From: Neorhizobium huautlense | GTDB lineage: Bacteria; Pseudomonadota; Alphaproteobacteria; Rhizobiales; Rhizobiaceae | Assembly (NCBI RefSeq): GCF_002968575.1 | Contig: NZ_PVBM01000005.1 | Coordinates: 124,001 to 188,000, forward strand | Reading direction: 5' to 3' | DNA length: 64,000 nt | Part shown: one piece after another, positions 53,527-63,407 of the stretch | Layout: each line of letters starts with the position of its first letter | Numbering within the stretch: position 1 is the first letter of the stretch | The notes under the pieces: generated by a model | Databases searched by the model: none | Told to the model about the DNA's origin: nothing | What the model saw: the letters and a program-made list of their open reading frames with translations, nothing else | Position numbers and translations under genes: made by a program

Positions 53527-55869
53527 ATGGCCATCAAGATCACCGCGATCCTCTTTACGTTGATCGGGATCGCGCTGGCCGTCGGCGGCGGCCAGTTGGT
53601 GCTGCTCGGCGGAAGCGCCTATTATCTTATCTGCGGTCTGGGTTTCGTGCTGACTGCAATTCTTCTTTTCCTCAGGAAGTCCGTGGCGCTCAGGGTCTAT
53701 GCGGTCCTCGTGCTGGCGTCGCTCGTCTGGGCGATCTGGGAGGTCGGCTTCGACTGGTGGCAGCTTGGACCGCGCGGAGGTGTCATCATTCTTTTGGGCC
53801 TTTGGCTGCTCACGCCCCCGATCCGGCAGCCGCTTGGCTTTCTCAGCCCTACCGGCGCACGTTATGGCGCAAGTGCCACGCCGCTTGCGATCTCGCTGGC
53901 GATTGCCATTGCGGTCGCCGTCCTCTCGATGTTTATGGATCCGCTCAGCAAAACCGGCGAATTGCCGACACAGTCGGTGGCGGCGGCGCCCGCCATGGGC
54001 GGAAACGTACCCCCCGGCGAATGGCATCAGTATGGACGCACGCCTTTCGGCCAGCGTTATTCGCCTCTCGACCAGATCAACCTGGACAATGTTGCCAACC
54101 TCACGGAGGTCTGGCGCTACCAGACCGGCGACGTCAAGCTTCCGGAGGATGTGGGCGAGACGACCTATCAGGTGACGCCGCTCAAAGTCGGCAACTCCCT
54201 CTATCTGTGCACGCCGCACAACTGGGCGATCGCCCTGGACGCCACCACCGGCCAGCAGAAATGGAAATATGATCCCAATGCCGGCCTCAATCCGGACAGG
54301 CAGCACCAGACCTGCCGGGGCGTGTCCTATTACAAGGATCCGGCAGCGGCGGCCGGAACGCCCTGCGCGGAACGCGTCTATCTGCCGACTTCGGATGCAC
54401 GCCTGATTGCGCTCGATGCGGCAAACGGCCAGGTCTGCCCATCCTTCGCCGACAACGGCACGCTGCGTCTCGAGGCCGGCATGAAATACAATCCGGCCGG
54501 CTATTATTATTCCACGTCGCCACCCGCGATCGCCGGCAACAAGATCATCATCGGCGGGGCGGTCAACGACAACTATTCCACTCAGTCGCAGTCGGGCGTC
54601 ATCCGGGCCTTCGACGTCAATACGGGACAACTGATCTGGAACTGGGATTCGGGCAATCCGGGGCAGACGCAGCCGCTTCAGCCCGGCCAGACCTACACGA
54701 CGAATTCGCCGAACAGCTGGTCCGTCTTCAGCGTCGATGAAGAACTGGGGCTCGTCTATATCCCGCTCGGCAACCAGGTTCCCGACCAGCTGGGCATGGG
54801 CCGCAGCGAAAGCGTCGAAAAATATTCATCCTCCATCGTGGCGCTCGACCTCAATACCGGTGCGGACCGCTGGGTGCGCCAGACGGTGCATCACGACCTC
54901 TGGGACATGGACGTTCCCGCCCAGCCGGTGCTTCTCAACATCACCAAGCCGGACAACAGCGTCGTACCGGCGCTGGTCGGACCGACCAAGCAGGGCGATA
55001 TCTACGTGCTCGATCGGCGCACCGGCGAGCCGATCATTCCGGTGACGGAAGAACCGGCGCCGGGAGGGGCGATCCCTGAGGATTTCACCGCTCCGACGCA
55101 GCCGACATCCGCCTTGACCTTCAAGCCGGAGCCGCTTGAGGAAAAGGACATGTGGGGCGTCACCATGTTTGACCAGATGGTGTGCCGTATCCGCTATCAC
55201 CAGTACAACTACCAGGGCCGTTACACGCCGCCGTCCCTCAGGGGCACAATCGTCTATCCCGGCAATTTCGGCACCTTCAACTGGGGCAGCGTCGCGATCG
55301 ACCCGGAACGGCAGGTGATGTTCGGCATGCCCACCTATCTCGCCTTCACTTCGCGCCTGGTGCCGCGCTCCGAGATCCCGCCGAAGGAGCAGGATCAGAA
55401 GGGCAGCGAACAAGGCCTTAACCGCAATGAGGGGGCACCCTACGGCGTGTATATGGGACCTTTCCTCGGCCCCTTGCAGATCCCCTGCCAGGCGCCGCCC
55501 TGGGGTTATGTCGCCGCTGCCGATCTGCGGACAGGCGAGATCGCCTACAAGCGCCGCAACGGCACCGTCTACGATATGACGCCGCTGCCTCTGCCTTTCA
55601 AGGTCGGGGTGCCCGGCATCGGCGGTCCGATGATCACCAAGGGCGGCCTGGCATTCCTCGGGGCGGCCGTCGACAACTATTTGCGGGCCTATAACCTCAC
55701 CACCGGCGAGGAACTCTGGAAGGCGCGGCTGCCCGCCGGTGGGCAGGCCACGCCGATGACCTATGCGGTCGACGACGGCCGTCAATTCGTGGTGATGGTG
55801 GCCGGCGGCCACGGCTCGGTCGGCACCAAACCGGGCGACTACGTCATCGCCTACGCGCTGCCGCGCTGA
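53527..55869 (+). CDS. gcd: Membrane-bound PQQ-dependent glucose dehydrogenase
   Basis: 780 residues from ATG 53527. Five membrane helices at about 1-140 (FTLIGIALAVGGGQLVLLGG onward) anchor the enzyme. The periplasmic beta-propeller begins near residue 160 (EWHQYGRTPFGQRYSPLDQI) and carries the W-motif repeats (GQQKWKYDP, HHDLWDMDVPAQPVL, GEELWKARLPAGGQATPM). It oxidises glucose to gluconolactone in the periplasm and passes electrons to ubiquinone. No PQQ synthesis genes are in the window. The ribosome site is weak. Confidence 0.93.
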   Translation: MAIKITAILFTLIGIALAVGGGQLVLLGGSAYYLICGLGFVLTAILLFLRKSVALRVYAVLVLASLVWAIWEVGFDWWQLGPRGGVIILLGLWLLTPPIRQPLGFLSPTGARYGASATPLAISLAIAIAVAVLSMFMDPLSKTGELPTQSVAAAPAMGGNVPPGEWHQYGRTPFGQRYSPLDQINLDNVANLTEVWRYQTGDVKLPEDVGETTYQVTPLKVGNSLYLCTPHNWAIALDATTGQQKWKYDPNAGLNPDRQHQTCRGVSYYKDPAAAAGTPCAERVYLPTSDARLIALDAANGQVCPSFADNGTLRLEAGMKYNPAGYYYSTSPPAIAGNKIIIGGAVNDNYSTQSQSGVIRAFDVNTGQLIWNWDSGNPGQTQPLQPGQTYTTNSPNSWSVFSVDEELGLVYIPLGNQVPDQLGMGRSESVEKYSSSIVALDLNTGADRWVRQTVHHDLWDMDVPAQPVLLNITKPDNSVVPALVGPTKQGDIYVLDRRTGEPIIPVTEEPAPGGAIPEDFTAPTQPTSALTFKPEPLEEKDMWGVTMFDQMVCRIRYHQYNYQGRYTPPSLRGTIVYPGNFGTFNWGSVAIDPERQVMFGMPTYLAFTSRLVPRSEIPPKEQDQKGSEQGLNRNEGAPYGVYMGPFLGPLQIPCQAPPWGYVAAADLRTGEIAYKRRNGTVYDMTPLPLPFKVGVPGIGGPMITKGGLAFLGAAVDNYLRAYNLTTGEELWKARLPAGGQATPMTYAVDDGRQFVVMVAGGHGSVGTKPGDYVIAYALPR

Positions 55870-55887
55870 CGAATGGCCTGGAGTGCT

Positions 55888-55920
55888 CGAAGGCCCGAAG
55901 GTCTTGCCTTCGGGCCTTCG
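55888..55920. terminator. Strong hairpin between gcd and the BON gene
   Basis: CGAAGGCCCGAAGG pairs perfectly with CCTTCGGGCCTTCG around TCTTG, a 14-bp stem 18 nt after the gcd stop. It lacks a T-run on the plus strand, so it may be a weak or Rho-assisted terminator for the two convergent genes. Confidence 0.65.
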
Positions 55921-55931
55921 CCGTGATCGCT

Positions 55932-56213
55932 TCAAAAGCCCGCAAGGCCCTTGGCGCTGATCTCGTTTCGGACGTCTGTGACGCCAGCGACGCCGCGTGC
56001 GACTTCCCCGGCTCGGGCGATCTCGCGTTCCTGCAGGACAGTGCCTGCCAGCGTGACGGTTGCACCATGGGCCGTCACAGTCACGTCGGAGGCGTCTATG
56101 CCGCCGGCGGATGCGAGCGCATCGGAAACGGCGCCTTCCAGGGTGGCGCTCGGCGGAAATTCCGCTTCGACTTCCGGCGGTGTCTCGTGAAAATGCTGAT
56201 GTTTGAAAACCAT
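55932..56213 (-). CDS. Small single BON-domain protein
   Basis: 93 residues from ATG 56213 (GGAGAG 8 nt upstream). An N-terminal His-rich patch (FKHQHFHETPP) precedes one BON domain (LEGAVSDALASAGGIDASDV, then TVTAHGATVTLAGTVLQERE and GVTDVRNEIS). No signal peptide. The longer open frame upstream overlaps noncoding sequence and is rejected. A TGAAC-N17-CGTT sequence upstream resembles a stress promoter with one -35 mismatch. Confidence 0.78.
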   Translation of the reverse strand: MVFKHQHFHETPPEVEAEFPPSATLEGAVSDALASAGGIDASDVTVTAHGATVTLAGTVLQEREIARAGEVARGVAGVTDVRNEISAKGLAGF

Positions 56214-56272
56214 TGATCGCTCTCCGTTCCTGTCAAGGTCCGGCCAAACAACGTTTGTCGTAGCGAATTGGT

Positions 56273-58216
56273 TCAGGCTGCGCCCGCCAATACCGAGGCG
56301 ATGGTTTCCTGAAGCTGGTTCTGCGAGAATGGCTTCGGCAGCCTTGGCAGACGGTTGTCGCCGCCCGAAGGCAGTTCGGCGTAACCGGTTGCCAGGACGA
56401 CCGGAAGCCCCGGCCATTCCTCGCGGATGGCGGCTGCAAGTTCCGAACCGGTCATGCGCGGCATCGAATGATCCGTGATGACAAGGTCGACTTTGTGAGC
56501 GCCGCTTTTCAGCTCCCGGAGCGCGTCGACGCCGCTGTAGGCTTCGATCACGGTGTGACCGAGGTCCTCCAGCATCAGCGTCGTGTTCATCAGCACGAGA
56601 GCGTCGTCATCGACAGCCAGGATGGTCAGATTGCCTTTGGGAGGGTCGACAAGCGCGGACATCGCCGTCTCAGAAGGTGGAGGGCAGTCGTTGACATCGG
56701 CGACGGGGAGGAGCAGCGAAACGGTCGTCCCGTGCCCCTTTTTGCTCTCGATCAACAGCTTGCCGCCGGATTGTTCGGTCAGGCCCTGCACCATGGAGAG
56801 CCCGAGACCGGTACCTTTGCCGACACCCTTGGTGGTGAAGAACGGTATGGCGGCCCGTGAGATCGTCTCGCTGTCCATGCCTTCCCCGGTATCGGCCACG
56901 GACAGCCGGACATAGTGGCCGGGCTTCAGCTGCTTGTGATGTTCGTCCGCGACATAGTCTTCGGCAGCAATCGTAATCAGGCCGCCGCCGGGCATGGCAT
57001 CGCGGGCATTGACGACAAGATTGAGGAGGGCCGTTTCGAGCTGCACAGGATCCGTGACGACCGGAGCCACATTGCCTGAAAATCGCGTTTCGATGCGCAC
57101 CTCGGCGCCAAGCGACCGCTGAACGAAGTCCATCATGTTGCCGATCAGCGCGGGGGCATCGACCGTCTGCATGTTGAGTTGCTGGCGGCGGGAGAAGGCC
57201 AGCATGCGCTGCGTCAGCGCGGCACCCCGCTCGGCGCCCTGGATGGCGTTGTCGAGCAACGGCGTGATCGAAGGGTCCTGAGGCAATCGCTTCTTCAGAA
57301 TTTCAAGGCTGCCGAGGACTGCCATCAGGAGATTGTTGAAATCATGGGCGACGCCGCCGGTGAGCTGGCCGATCGCCTCCATCTTCTGGGCTTGAAAGAG
57401 CTCTTCCCGGGCCTTTGCAAGTTCCTTCTGCGCCTCGATCTTTTCGGTGATGTCGCGGGTGATCTTGGCAAAACCGATAAGCTCGCCGTTGTCGTCGTGG
57501 ATCGCATCGATGATCACATGAGCCCAGAACCGGGTACCGTCCTTGCGCTGCCGCAGGCCCTCCCTCTCGGTCCGCCCTTCTTTCCTGACCATATCGAGGC
57601 TGCGCTGCGGCTCGCCGCGTTCGCGGTCTTCCTCCGTATAAAATTGAGAGAAGTGTTTTCCGACGATTTCCTCGGCCTGGTAGCCCTTGATGCGTTCAGC
57701 GCCGACGTTCCAGCTGCTGACGTAGCCGTCGGGATCGAGCATGTAGAGCGCGTAGTCGGAGATGCCCTGAACGAGAATCTGGAATTGCCGCTCGCTCCGC
57801 CTGAGCTCGAGTTCGGCCTGTTTCCGCTCCGTTAGATCGCGGGTTACCTTGGCGAAACCCAGAAGTTCGCCCGATCTGCTCCATATCGGATCGATGATGA
57901 CATGAGCCCAGAAGCGGTTGCCGTCCTTTCGCACCCGCCAGCCCTCGCTTTCGAAGCGGCCTTCGCTCGCCGCCGTCCGCAAGGCCTTTTCCGGCAGACG
58001 GGCTAGGCGGTCTTCGGGGGTGTAAAAGTGTGAAAAATGCTTTCCAAGCACTTCCCAGGCTTCGTAGCCTTTAAAGCGTTGCGCTCCCGGGTTCCAGCTC
58101 ACGATCCGGCCGTCCGCATCCAGCATAAAGATCGCATAATCGGTAATTGCGTCCACGAGAAGTCTATAGCGCTCCTCATCAAGCAACGAGACGTCGTAAC
58201 TTTGCGTCATACTCAT
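56273..58216 (-). CDS. PAS-PAS hybrid sensor histidine kinase with receiver domain
   Basis: 647 residues from ATG 58216. There is no membrane segment, so it is cytoplasmic. Two PAS domains with PAC segments lie at about 15-130 and 145-260 ([19 protein letters not shown] and [19 protein letters not shown] are near copies). The H-box is [20 protein letters not shown]. The ATPase has [14 protein letters not shown] and [20 protein letters not shown]. The C-terminal receiver has AVDDD and the acceptor Asp in [12 protein letters not shown]. It has a full stress promoter and could sense light, redox or a ligand through PAS. Confidence 0.9.
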   Translation of the reverse strand: MSMTQSYDVSLLDEERYRLLVDAITDYAIFMLDADGRIVSWNPGAQRFKGYEAWEVLGKHFSHFYTPEDRLARLPEKALRTAASEGRFESEGWRVRKDGNRFWAHVIIDPIWSRSGELLGFAKVTRDLTERKQAELELRRSERQFQILVQGISDYALYMLDPDGYVSSWNVGAERIKGYQAEEIVGKHFSQFYTEEDRERGEPQRSLDMVRKEGRTEREGLRQRKDGTRFWAHVIIDAIHDDNGELIGFAKITRDITEKIEAQKELAKAREELFQAQKMEAIGQLTGGVAHDFNNLLMAVLGSLEILKKRLPQDPSITPLLDNAIQGAERGAALTQRMLAFSRRQQLNMQTVDAPALIGNMMDFVQRSLGAEVRIETRFSGNVAPVVTDPVQLETALLNLVVNARDAMPGGGLITIAAEDYVADEHHKQLKPGHYVRLSVADTGEGMDSETISRAAIPFFTTKGVGKGTGLGLSMVQGLTEQSGGKLLIESKKGHGTTVSLLLPVADVNDCPPPSETAMSALVDPPKGNLTILAVDDDALVLMNTTLMLEDLGHTVIEAYSGVDALRELKSGAHKVDLVITDHSMPRMTGSELAAAIREEWPGLPVVLATGYAELPSGGDNRLPRLPKPFSQNQLQETIASVLAGAA

Positions 58217-58260
58217 TAATCGTCCCCAGCGCCGGCGGATCGCGCGGCGCGACGTAGCGT

Positions 58261-58285
58261 AACGTGCAACGCCCGGAATGGTTCC
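58261..58285 (-). promoter_or_regulatory. EcfG-type stress promoter of the hybrid kinase
   Basis: On the minus strand GGAAC (58285-58281), 16 nt, CGTT (58264-58261), 45 nt before the start codon; full consensus. Confidence 0.8.
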
Positions 58286-58334
58286 CGCCACGGTGCGACC
58301 TTAACACGATTCGCCCCTTTCGGCGGAGTCGGCG

Positions 58335-58394
58335 TTGACAAACACATGTGATGAGTTTACGACTGACGAAATATGAAATTCGTCAGTCGTAAAC
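58335..58394 (+). promoter_or_regulatory. TetR promoter with 16-bp-arm operator
   Basis: TTGACA at 58335-58340 is a -35 candidate. GTTTACGACTGACGAA (58355-58370) and its exact reverse complement (58379-58394) form a 40-bp palindrome with an 8-nt centre over the expected -10 and start region. This is the usual layout for TetR autorepression of an efflux operon. Confidence 0.75.
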
Positions 58395-58411
58395 AGAAGG
58401 CCGCCAGCAAG

Positions 58412-59014
58412 ATGGATTCCATGGAGCAGACCCTGGAGACAACGAAGCAGGAGAACGTCACCCGCATCCTCGATGCGGCAGAGCGTCTCTTCAAGCACTA
58501 CGGCTACACAAAGACCAATGTCGCCGATATCGCCCGCGATCTCGGCATGTCGCCGGCCAACATCTACCGTTTCTTCTCCTCGAAGGCGGACATCCACCAG
58601 GCGCTCGCCCGGCGCATGCTGGAAGCAAGCCAGGCCGTCGCGCTTGAAAACGCAAGGCGCCCGGTAAGCGCGACAGAACGGATCCGCGACCATTTCCTGC
58701 AGCAGCACCGCATCACGGTCGAAACGTTTCTCCATGAGAACAAGGTGCACGAGATGGTGGTGATCGCCATCGAGGAGCAGTGGGGGGCCGTGCAGGACCA
58801 CATCGAGAAGATGCGCGTCATCGTCGCCGGCCTCATCCGCGAAGGTATCGAGACTGGCGAATTCCGCGAGCAGAATCCGGACGTGGCGGCGGAATGCTGC
58901 TGCTCCAGCATGGTTGTGCTCTGCCATCCGCAGATCGTTGCCGAGTGTCTGGTCGAGAACCGGCACAGTACCCCTGCCGATATCGTGGAATTCGTTTTGC
59001 ATGCATTGAAGTGA
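58412..59014 (+). CDS. TetR-family transcriptional regulator
   Basis: 200 residues if started at ATG 58412 (AGAAGG upstream); ATG 58421 is possible, while ATG 58373 lies inside the operator palindrome and is unlikely. The N-terminal DNA-binding domain reads ILDAAERLFKHYGYTKTNVA then DIARDLGMSPANIYRFFSSK. The ligand domain has several Cys (AAECCCSS), which may allow redox sensing. It precedes and probably represses the RND pump genes. Confidence 0.9.
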   Translation: MDSMEQTLETTKQENVTRILDAAERLFKHYGYTKTNVADIARDLGMSPANIYRFFSSKADIHQALARRMLEASQAVALENARRPVSATERIRDHFLQQHRITVETFLHENKVHEMVVIAIEEQWGAVQDHIEKMRVIVAGLIREGIETGEFREQNPDVAAECCCSSMVVLCHPQIVAECLVENRHSTPADIVEFVLHALK

Positions 59015-59063
59015 TCGGCGCCGGACGCGCCTTTTTCGTTACCCGCTATTAGGAGTGCGGACC

Positions 59064-60221
59064 ATGTTTGTCGTGACGCCCAGAAATCACGTGTCTTTTT
59101 TCTCCAAGGCTCTGGCGCTTGCTGCAGCGCTCGCCGTCCTCACCGCCTGCTCGGAAGAGAAGAAAGCCGAAGCGCCGGAAGTGGTGCGCCCCGTGAAGGT
59201 GGCTGAAATTGCCGCTCCCGATCAGGGGCGGCGGCTTGAATATTCCGGCTCCGTCAAGGCGCGCACGGAAATGAATCTCGGCTTCCGCGTTGCCGGAAAG
59301 GTCACCGAGCGGCTTGTAGATGTCGGCGACCGCGTCAGCCATGGCGAAGTCCTGGCGCGGCTGGATAACGTGGACTACGAATTGGCGGTTCGTCGCGCCG
59401 AAGCAGATCTGGCCTCCGCACAGAAGCAGGTGGAAATCTCCGAACTTGCCTATCGCCGCGCCGACTCGCTTCACTCGAAGAATATCACCTCGCAATCGGA
59501 ACTGGAGCAGGCGGCGCTTGCCCGGGACCAGGCCGTTTCCGCCCGCCAATCCGCTCAATCCGCCCTCGATCAGGCGCGCAACCAGGTGGCTTATACCGAG
59601 CTCAAGTCCGACCAGAACGGCATCGTCACGACGGTCAGCGCCGATATAGGCCAGGTCGTCAGCATCGGCACGCCGGTCATGGCCGTTGCCGTCGATGGCG
59701 GCAAGGAAGTGCAGGTTGCCGTTCCGGAAGTAGAGGTTGGTCAGTTCAAGCCCGGCAAGACGGTCAAGGTCCGCTTCTGGTCCGCCGCCGATCTCGTGCT
59801 CGACGGCAAGGTCCGCGAGGTGGCCGGCAGCGCCGATGCGCAGTCGCGCACCTTCGCGGTCCGCGTAAGCCTGCCGGAAGACCCGCGCGTGCTTCTCGGA
59901 ATGACTGCCACGATCGAAGCCGCCGAAGACAACGCGGTGCAGACCTGGTCCATTCCGCTTGCGGCGCTCGGCAAGAAAGAGGGTCATCCGGTGGTCTGGA
60001 TCGTCGATCGCGAGAAGGGGACCGTCAGTTCCCGCGCCGTTACCGTCGCCGATTTCTCCGATGACGGCGTACGTGTCCTGCAGGGGCTCGAAAAAGGCGA
60101 TCTCGTCGTTTCGGCCGGTACCCAGTTCATGCAGGAAGATATGAAGGTGAAGCTGCCCGAAACCGTTGCGTCCCGCTTCGGCTCCGTCAGCAGCATCAGC
60201 ACCGCTTCGATTGCGCCCTGA
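59064..60221 (+). CDS. RND efflux membrane fusion protein (lipoprotein)
   Basis: 385 residues from ATG 59064, with AGGAG 8 nt upstream; a GTG at 59055 is the other option. The lipoprotein signal ends in LTAC. RRLEYSGSVKARTEMNLGFR starts the beta-barrel/lipoyl region, residues about 95-190 form the alpha-hairpin (LASAQKQVEISELAYRRADS), and VSIGTPVMAVA closes the lipoyl fold. It bridges the RND pump to an outer-membrane channel not found here. Confidence 0.92.
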   Translation: MFVVTPRNHVSFFSKALALAAALAVLTACSEEKKAEAPEVVRPVKVAEIAAPDQGRRLEYSGSVKARTEMNLGFRVAGKVTERLVDVGDRVSHGEVLARLDNVDYELAVRRAEADLASAQKQVEISELAYRRADSLHSKNITSQSELEQAALARDQAVSARQSAQSALDQARNQVAYTELKSDQNGIVTTVSADIGQVVSIGTPVMAVAVDGGKEVQVAVPEVEVGQFKPGKTVKVRFWSAADLVLDGKVREVAGSADAQSRTFAVRVSLPEDPRVLLGMTATIEAAEDNAVQTWSIPLAALGKKEGHPVVWIVDREKGTVSSRAVTVADFSDDGVRVLQGLEKGDLVVSAGTQFMQEDMKVKLPETVASRFGSVSSISTASIAP

Positions 60222-60245
60222 TTTCCGGTTTCAAGGACCACGACC

Positions 60246-63200
60246 ATGAACTCCTCGCATCAGGCCGATCCCTCGGAAAAAGCCTCATTCAACCTGTCGC
60301 GCTGGGCAATCGCCCATCCAAGCATCGCGCGCTTCCTGTTTGGCCTCATCATCGTCATGGGCGCGCTCGGCATCATGAACATGGGCCAGAAGGAAGACCC
60401 GGATTTCACCTTCCGCGTCATGGTAGTTCAAAGCGTCTGGCCCGGCGCCTCGATCGACGAGATGCAGAACCAGGTGGTCAACAAGATCGAGCGCAAGCTG
60501 CAGGAGACGCCGCATCTCGATTTCGTGCGCTCCTATACCCGCGCCGGCTTCGCGATCACCACCGTCCAGATCAACGGCGATACTGATGGCGAGGAAGTCG
60601 CCGACGCCTTTTATCAGGTGCGCAAGAAGATCGGCGATATCCGGCAGGAACTGCCGTCCGGCCTGCTCGGCCCCTATTTCAACGACGAGTTCGGCGATAC
60701 ATTCATCACGCTGCACGCGATCACCGGCGAAGGCTACAGCTTTCCCGAGCTCAAGCAGTTCGCGATCCAGGCGCGTGACATACTGCTTGCGACGCCCGGC
60801 GTGGAAAAGGCCGTCATCCTCGGCGATCAGCCGCAGAAGATCTTCATCGACGTCTCGTCCAAAGCTCTTGCCGAGCGCGGTCTGACCGTTCTCAACATCC
60901 GCGACGCGCTTTCCGGCCAGAATGATGTCGATCCTTCCGGCAGTGTGGAGACCGCCGACCATTCCGTGCGGATTTCTGTCGAAGGCGGTGTTACGACGCC
61001 GGAAGACATTCGCGAATTGCGGTTGCGCGCCGGCGATCAGGTGATCCGGATCGGCGATATCGCCACCGTCAAGGAAGGTCTCGAAGATCCCTTCCAGCGC
61101 AAGTTCCGCTTCAACGGAAAGGACAGCGTCCAGCTTGGCGTCGTGATGGCCAAGGGCTTCAAGGTCACCGATGTCGGCCACGAGCTTGAAGCCGCCTATC
61201 ACCGCTTCGAACAGACCCTGCCGGTCGGCGTTTCGGTCGAGCAGATCTCCAACCAGCCGGAAGTCGTGACGGAGGCGGTCGGCGAGTTCACCCAGGCGCT
61301 CCTCGAGGCGTTGGCGATCGTGCTCGTCGTCTCGCTGATCTCGATCGGCTGGCGCTCGGGAATCGTGATCGCGATCGCCATCCCGCTCGTGCTCGCGGCC
61401 ACGCTTGCGATCATGTACTACCTGGGCATCGAGCTGCAGCGCATCTCGCTCGGCGCGCTGATCATCGCGCTCGGGCTCCTCGTCGACGACGCGATGATCG
61501 TGGTCGAGATGATGGAGCGCAAGCTGGAGGAGGGGCTGCACCGCATCGACGCCGCAAGCTTCGCCTATTCCTCCACCGCCTTCCCGATGCTCACCGGCAC
61601 GCTGATCACCACCGCCGGCTTCATTCCGGTCGGTTTTGCCGAGTCGACCGCCGGCGAATATGTCCGTTCGCTGTTCTTCGTGGTCGGTATCGCGCTCGTC
61701 GTATCCTGGTTCGTGGCGGTCTATTTCACGCCCTGGCTCGGCTACATGATCCTGAAACAGCGGGCGCATGCCGGCACCCATCATGATGTCTATGACACGC
61801 GTTTCTACCGGCGGCTCCGCTCGACGGTCGGCTGGGCCGTCCGGCACCGGATCATCGTTCTCCTTCTGACGATCGGTGTCTTCGCCGGCAGCCTCTGGTC
61901 TTTCCAGTTCATCCCGCAGAGCTTCTTCCCGCAGTCGTCGCGGCCGGAAATCCTGGTCGACATGTGGCTGCCGGAAGGCACGGCGATCGAAGAGGTGGAG
62001 CGCCAGGCCAAGGCGCTGGAAAACAAGATCCTGCCCGATGAGGACAAGACCTTCGTTGCTACTTTCATCGGCGAAGGAGCCCCGCGCTTCTTCCTGCCGC
62101 TCGACCAGCAGCTCCGCAACCCGAACTATGCGCAGCTCCTGATCATGTCGAAGGGTGTCGAAGAGCGTGAGCGGCTGATCGTCAAGCTGAGGGACATCCT
62201 CGCGAAGGATTTCCCGACCGTGCGCGGCAAGGTCGACCGTCTCTTCCTCGGTCCGCCGACCGGCTGGCCCGTGCAGATGCGCGTGGTCGGTCCCGACAAG
62301 GCCGAGGTCCGCCGTATCGCCGATCTCGTCAAGGAACGCTACCGGCAGCAGCCGCTGTTCGGCGCCATCCACGACGACTGGCTGGAGCCGGTGCCCGCGA
62401 TGAAACTGGTCGTCGACCAGGATCGCGCCCGCGCCCTCAGCGTTACCTCGCAGCGCGTTCGCCAGATGCTGCAGGCCTCCGCCTCAGGCGCGCCGATCAG
62501 CGACTTCCGAGACGGCGAGGAAACGGTGTCCATCGTCGTGCGTGAACCGGAAGCGACCCGCAATCTGCTTTCGGCCGTGCAGTCGGTCTATGTGCCGACC
62601 GATTTCGGCGGCTTCGTGCCGGTCTCGCAGGTGGCCAAGGTCGTGCCCGTGCTCGAACAAGGCATCGAGTGGCGCCGCGACCGCCTGCCGACGATCACCG
62701 TCAAGGCGACGCTGCCGGATGGCATCGAGCCCACCCAGGTTTCGCTCAACCTCTACAACAGCATGGCCGATCTGCGGGCCAGCCTGCCGGCGGGCTACAA
62801 GATCGAGATCCAGGGCGGGGCTGAAGATTCTGCCGAAAGCCAGGCGTCGATCGCCGCCAAGGCGCCGATCATGCTGCTTGTCATCCTGCTCCTGCTGATG
62901 GTCCAGCTCCAGCATTTCGGCAAGGCCATGCTGGTGCTGGCGACCGGCCCGCTCGGCATCATCGGCGCCGCCATGGCGTTGTTGATCACAGGCGCGCCCT
63001 TCGGCTTCGTCGCCATCCTCGGAGTGATCGCGCTGCTCGGCATCATCATCCGCAACTCGATCATTCTCGTCGACCAGATCGATCAGGATATCGCCGCCGG
63101 CATGGACCGGATGGAAGCGATCGTCGGCGCCGCCGTCCGCCGTTTCCGACCGATCACGCTGACGGCATTGACTGCGGTGCTTGCGCTGATCCCGATCTCG

Positions 63201-63407
63201 CGCGGCCTGTTCTGGGGACCGCTCGCCTATGCAATGATGGGCGGCATTCTCGTGGCCACCGTGCTCACCATCCTCGTCCTCCCCGCCGGCTATGCGCTCT
63301 TCTTTGGTCGCGAACGTAAGAAGAAGAGCGATGATGACCTCCAGCCGGCAAATCAAGGCGACCTGTTCGAAAGCCGTGAAACACCCCTGCCCATGGCTGC
63401 CGAATAA
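60246..63407 (+). CDS. RND-family efflux inner-membrane transporter
   Basis: 1053 residues, usual length. After the first helix (FLFGLIIVMGALGIMNMGQK) follows EDPDFTFRVMVVQSVWPGAS, typical of the hydrophobe/amphiphile RND group. Two blocks of transmembrane helices at about 340-540 and 870-1030 carry LLVDDAMIVVEMMERKLEEG, which holds the Asp pair used for proton relay. Two large periplasmic loops form the porter domain. It exports drugs or toxic organics with proton uptake. It follows the fusion protein by 24 nt. Confidence 0.93.
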   Translation: MNSSHQADPSEKASFNLSRWAIAHPSIARFLFGLIIVMGALGIMNMGQKEDPDFTFRVMVVQSVWPGASIDEMQNQVVNKIERKLQETPHLDFVRSYTRAGFAITTVQINGDTDGEEVADAFYQVRKKIGDIRQELPSGLLGPYFNDEFGDTFITLHAITGEGYSFPELKQFAIQARDILLATPGVEKAVILGDQPQKIFIDVSSKALAERGLTVLNIRDALSGQNDVDPSGSVETADHSVRISVEGGVTTPEDIRELRLRAGDQVIRIGDIATVKEGLEDPFQRKFRFNGKDSVQLGVVMAKGFKVTDVGHELEAAYHRFEQTLPVGVSVEQISNQPEVVTEAVGEFTQALLEALAIVLVVSLISIGWRSGIVIAIAIPLVLAATLAIMYYLGIELQRISLGALIIALGLLVDDAMIVVEMMERKLEEGLHRIDAASFAYSSTAFPMLTGTLITTAGFIPVGFAESTAGEYVRSLFFVVGIALVVSWFVAVYFTPWLGYMILKQRAHAGTHHDVYDTRFYRRLRSTVGWAVRHRIIVLLLTIGVFAGSLWSFQFIPQSFFPQSSRPEILVDMWLPEGTAIEEVERQAKALENKILPDEDKTFVATFIGEGAPRFFLPLDQQLRNPNYAQLLIMSKGVEERERLIVKLRDILAKDFPTVRGKVDRLFLGPPTGWPVQMRVVGPDKAEVRRIADLVKERYRQQPLFGAIHDDWLEPVPAMKLVVDQDRARALSVTSQRVRQMLQASASGAPISDFRDGEETVSIVVREPEATRNLLSAVQSVYVPTDFGGFVPVSQVAKVVPVLEQGIEWRRDRLPTITVKATLPDGIEPTQVSLNLYNSMADLRASLPAGYKIEIQGGAEDSAESQASIAAKAPIMLLVILLLLMVQLQHFGKAMLVLATGPLGIIGAAMALLITGAPFGFVAILGVIALLGIIIRNSIILVDQIDQDIAAGMDRMEAIVGAAVRRFRPITLTALTAVLALIPISRGLFWGPLAYAMMGGILVATVLTILVLPAGYALFFGRERKKKSDDDLQPANQGDLFESRETPLPMAAE

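Noticed and set aside
56214..56290. Stress promoter for the small BON gene
   Set aside because: TGAAC-N17-CGTT on the minus strand has a mismatch in the strongly conserved -35 and lies partly at the end of the hybrid kinase gene.
60285..62372. 695-codon open frame antisense to the RND transporter
   Set aside because: Low-complexity His/Asp/Arg-rich translation typical of an antisense shadow; the plus-strand protein is certain.
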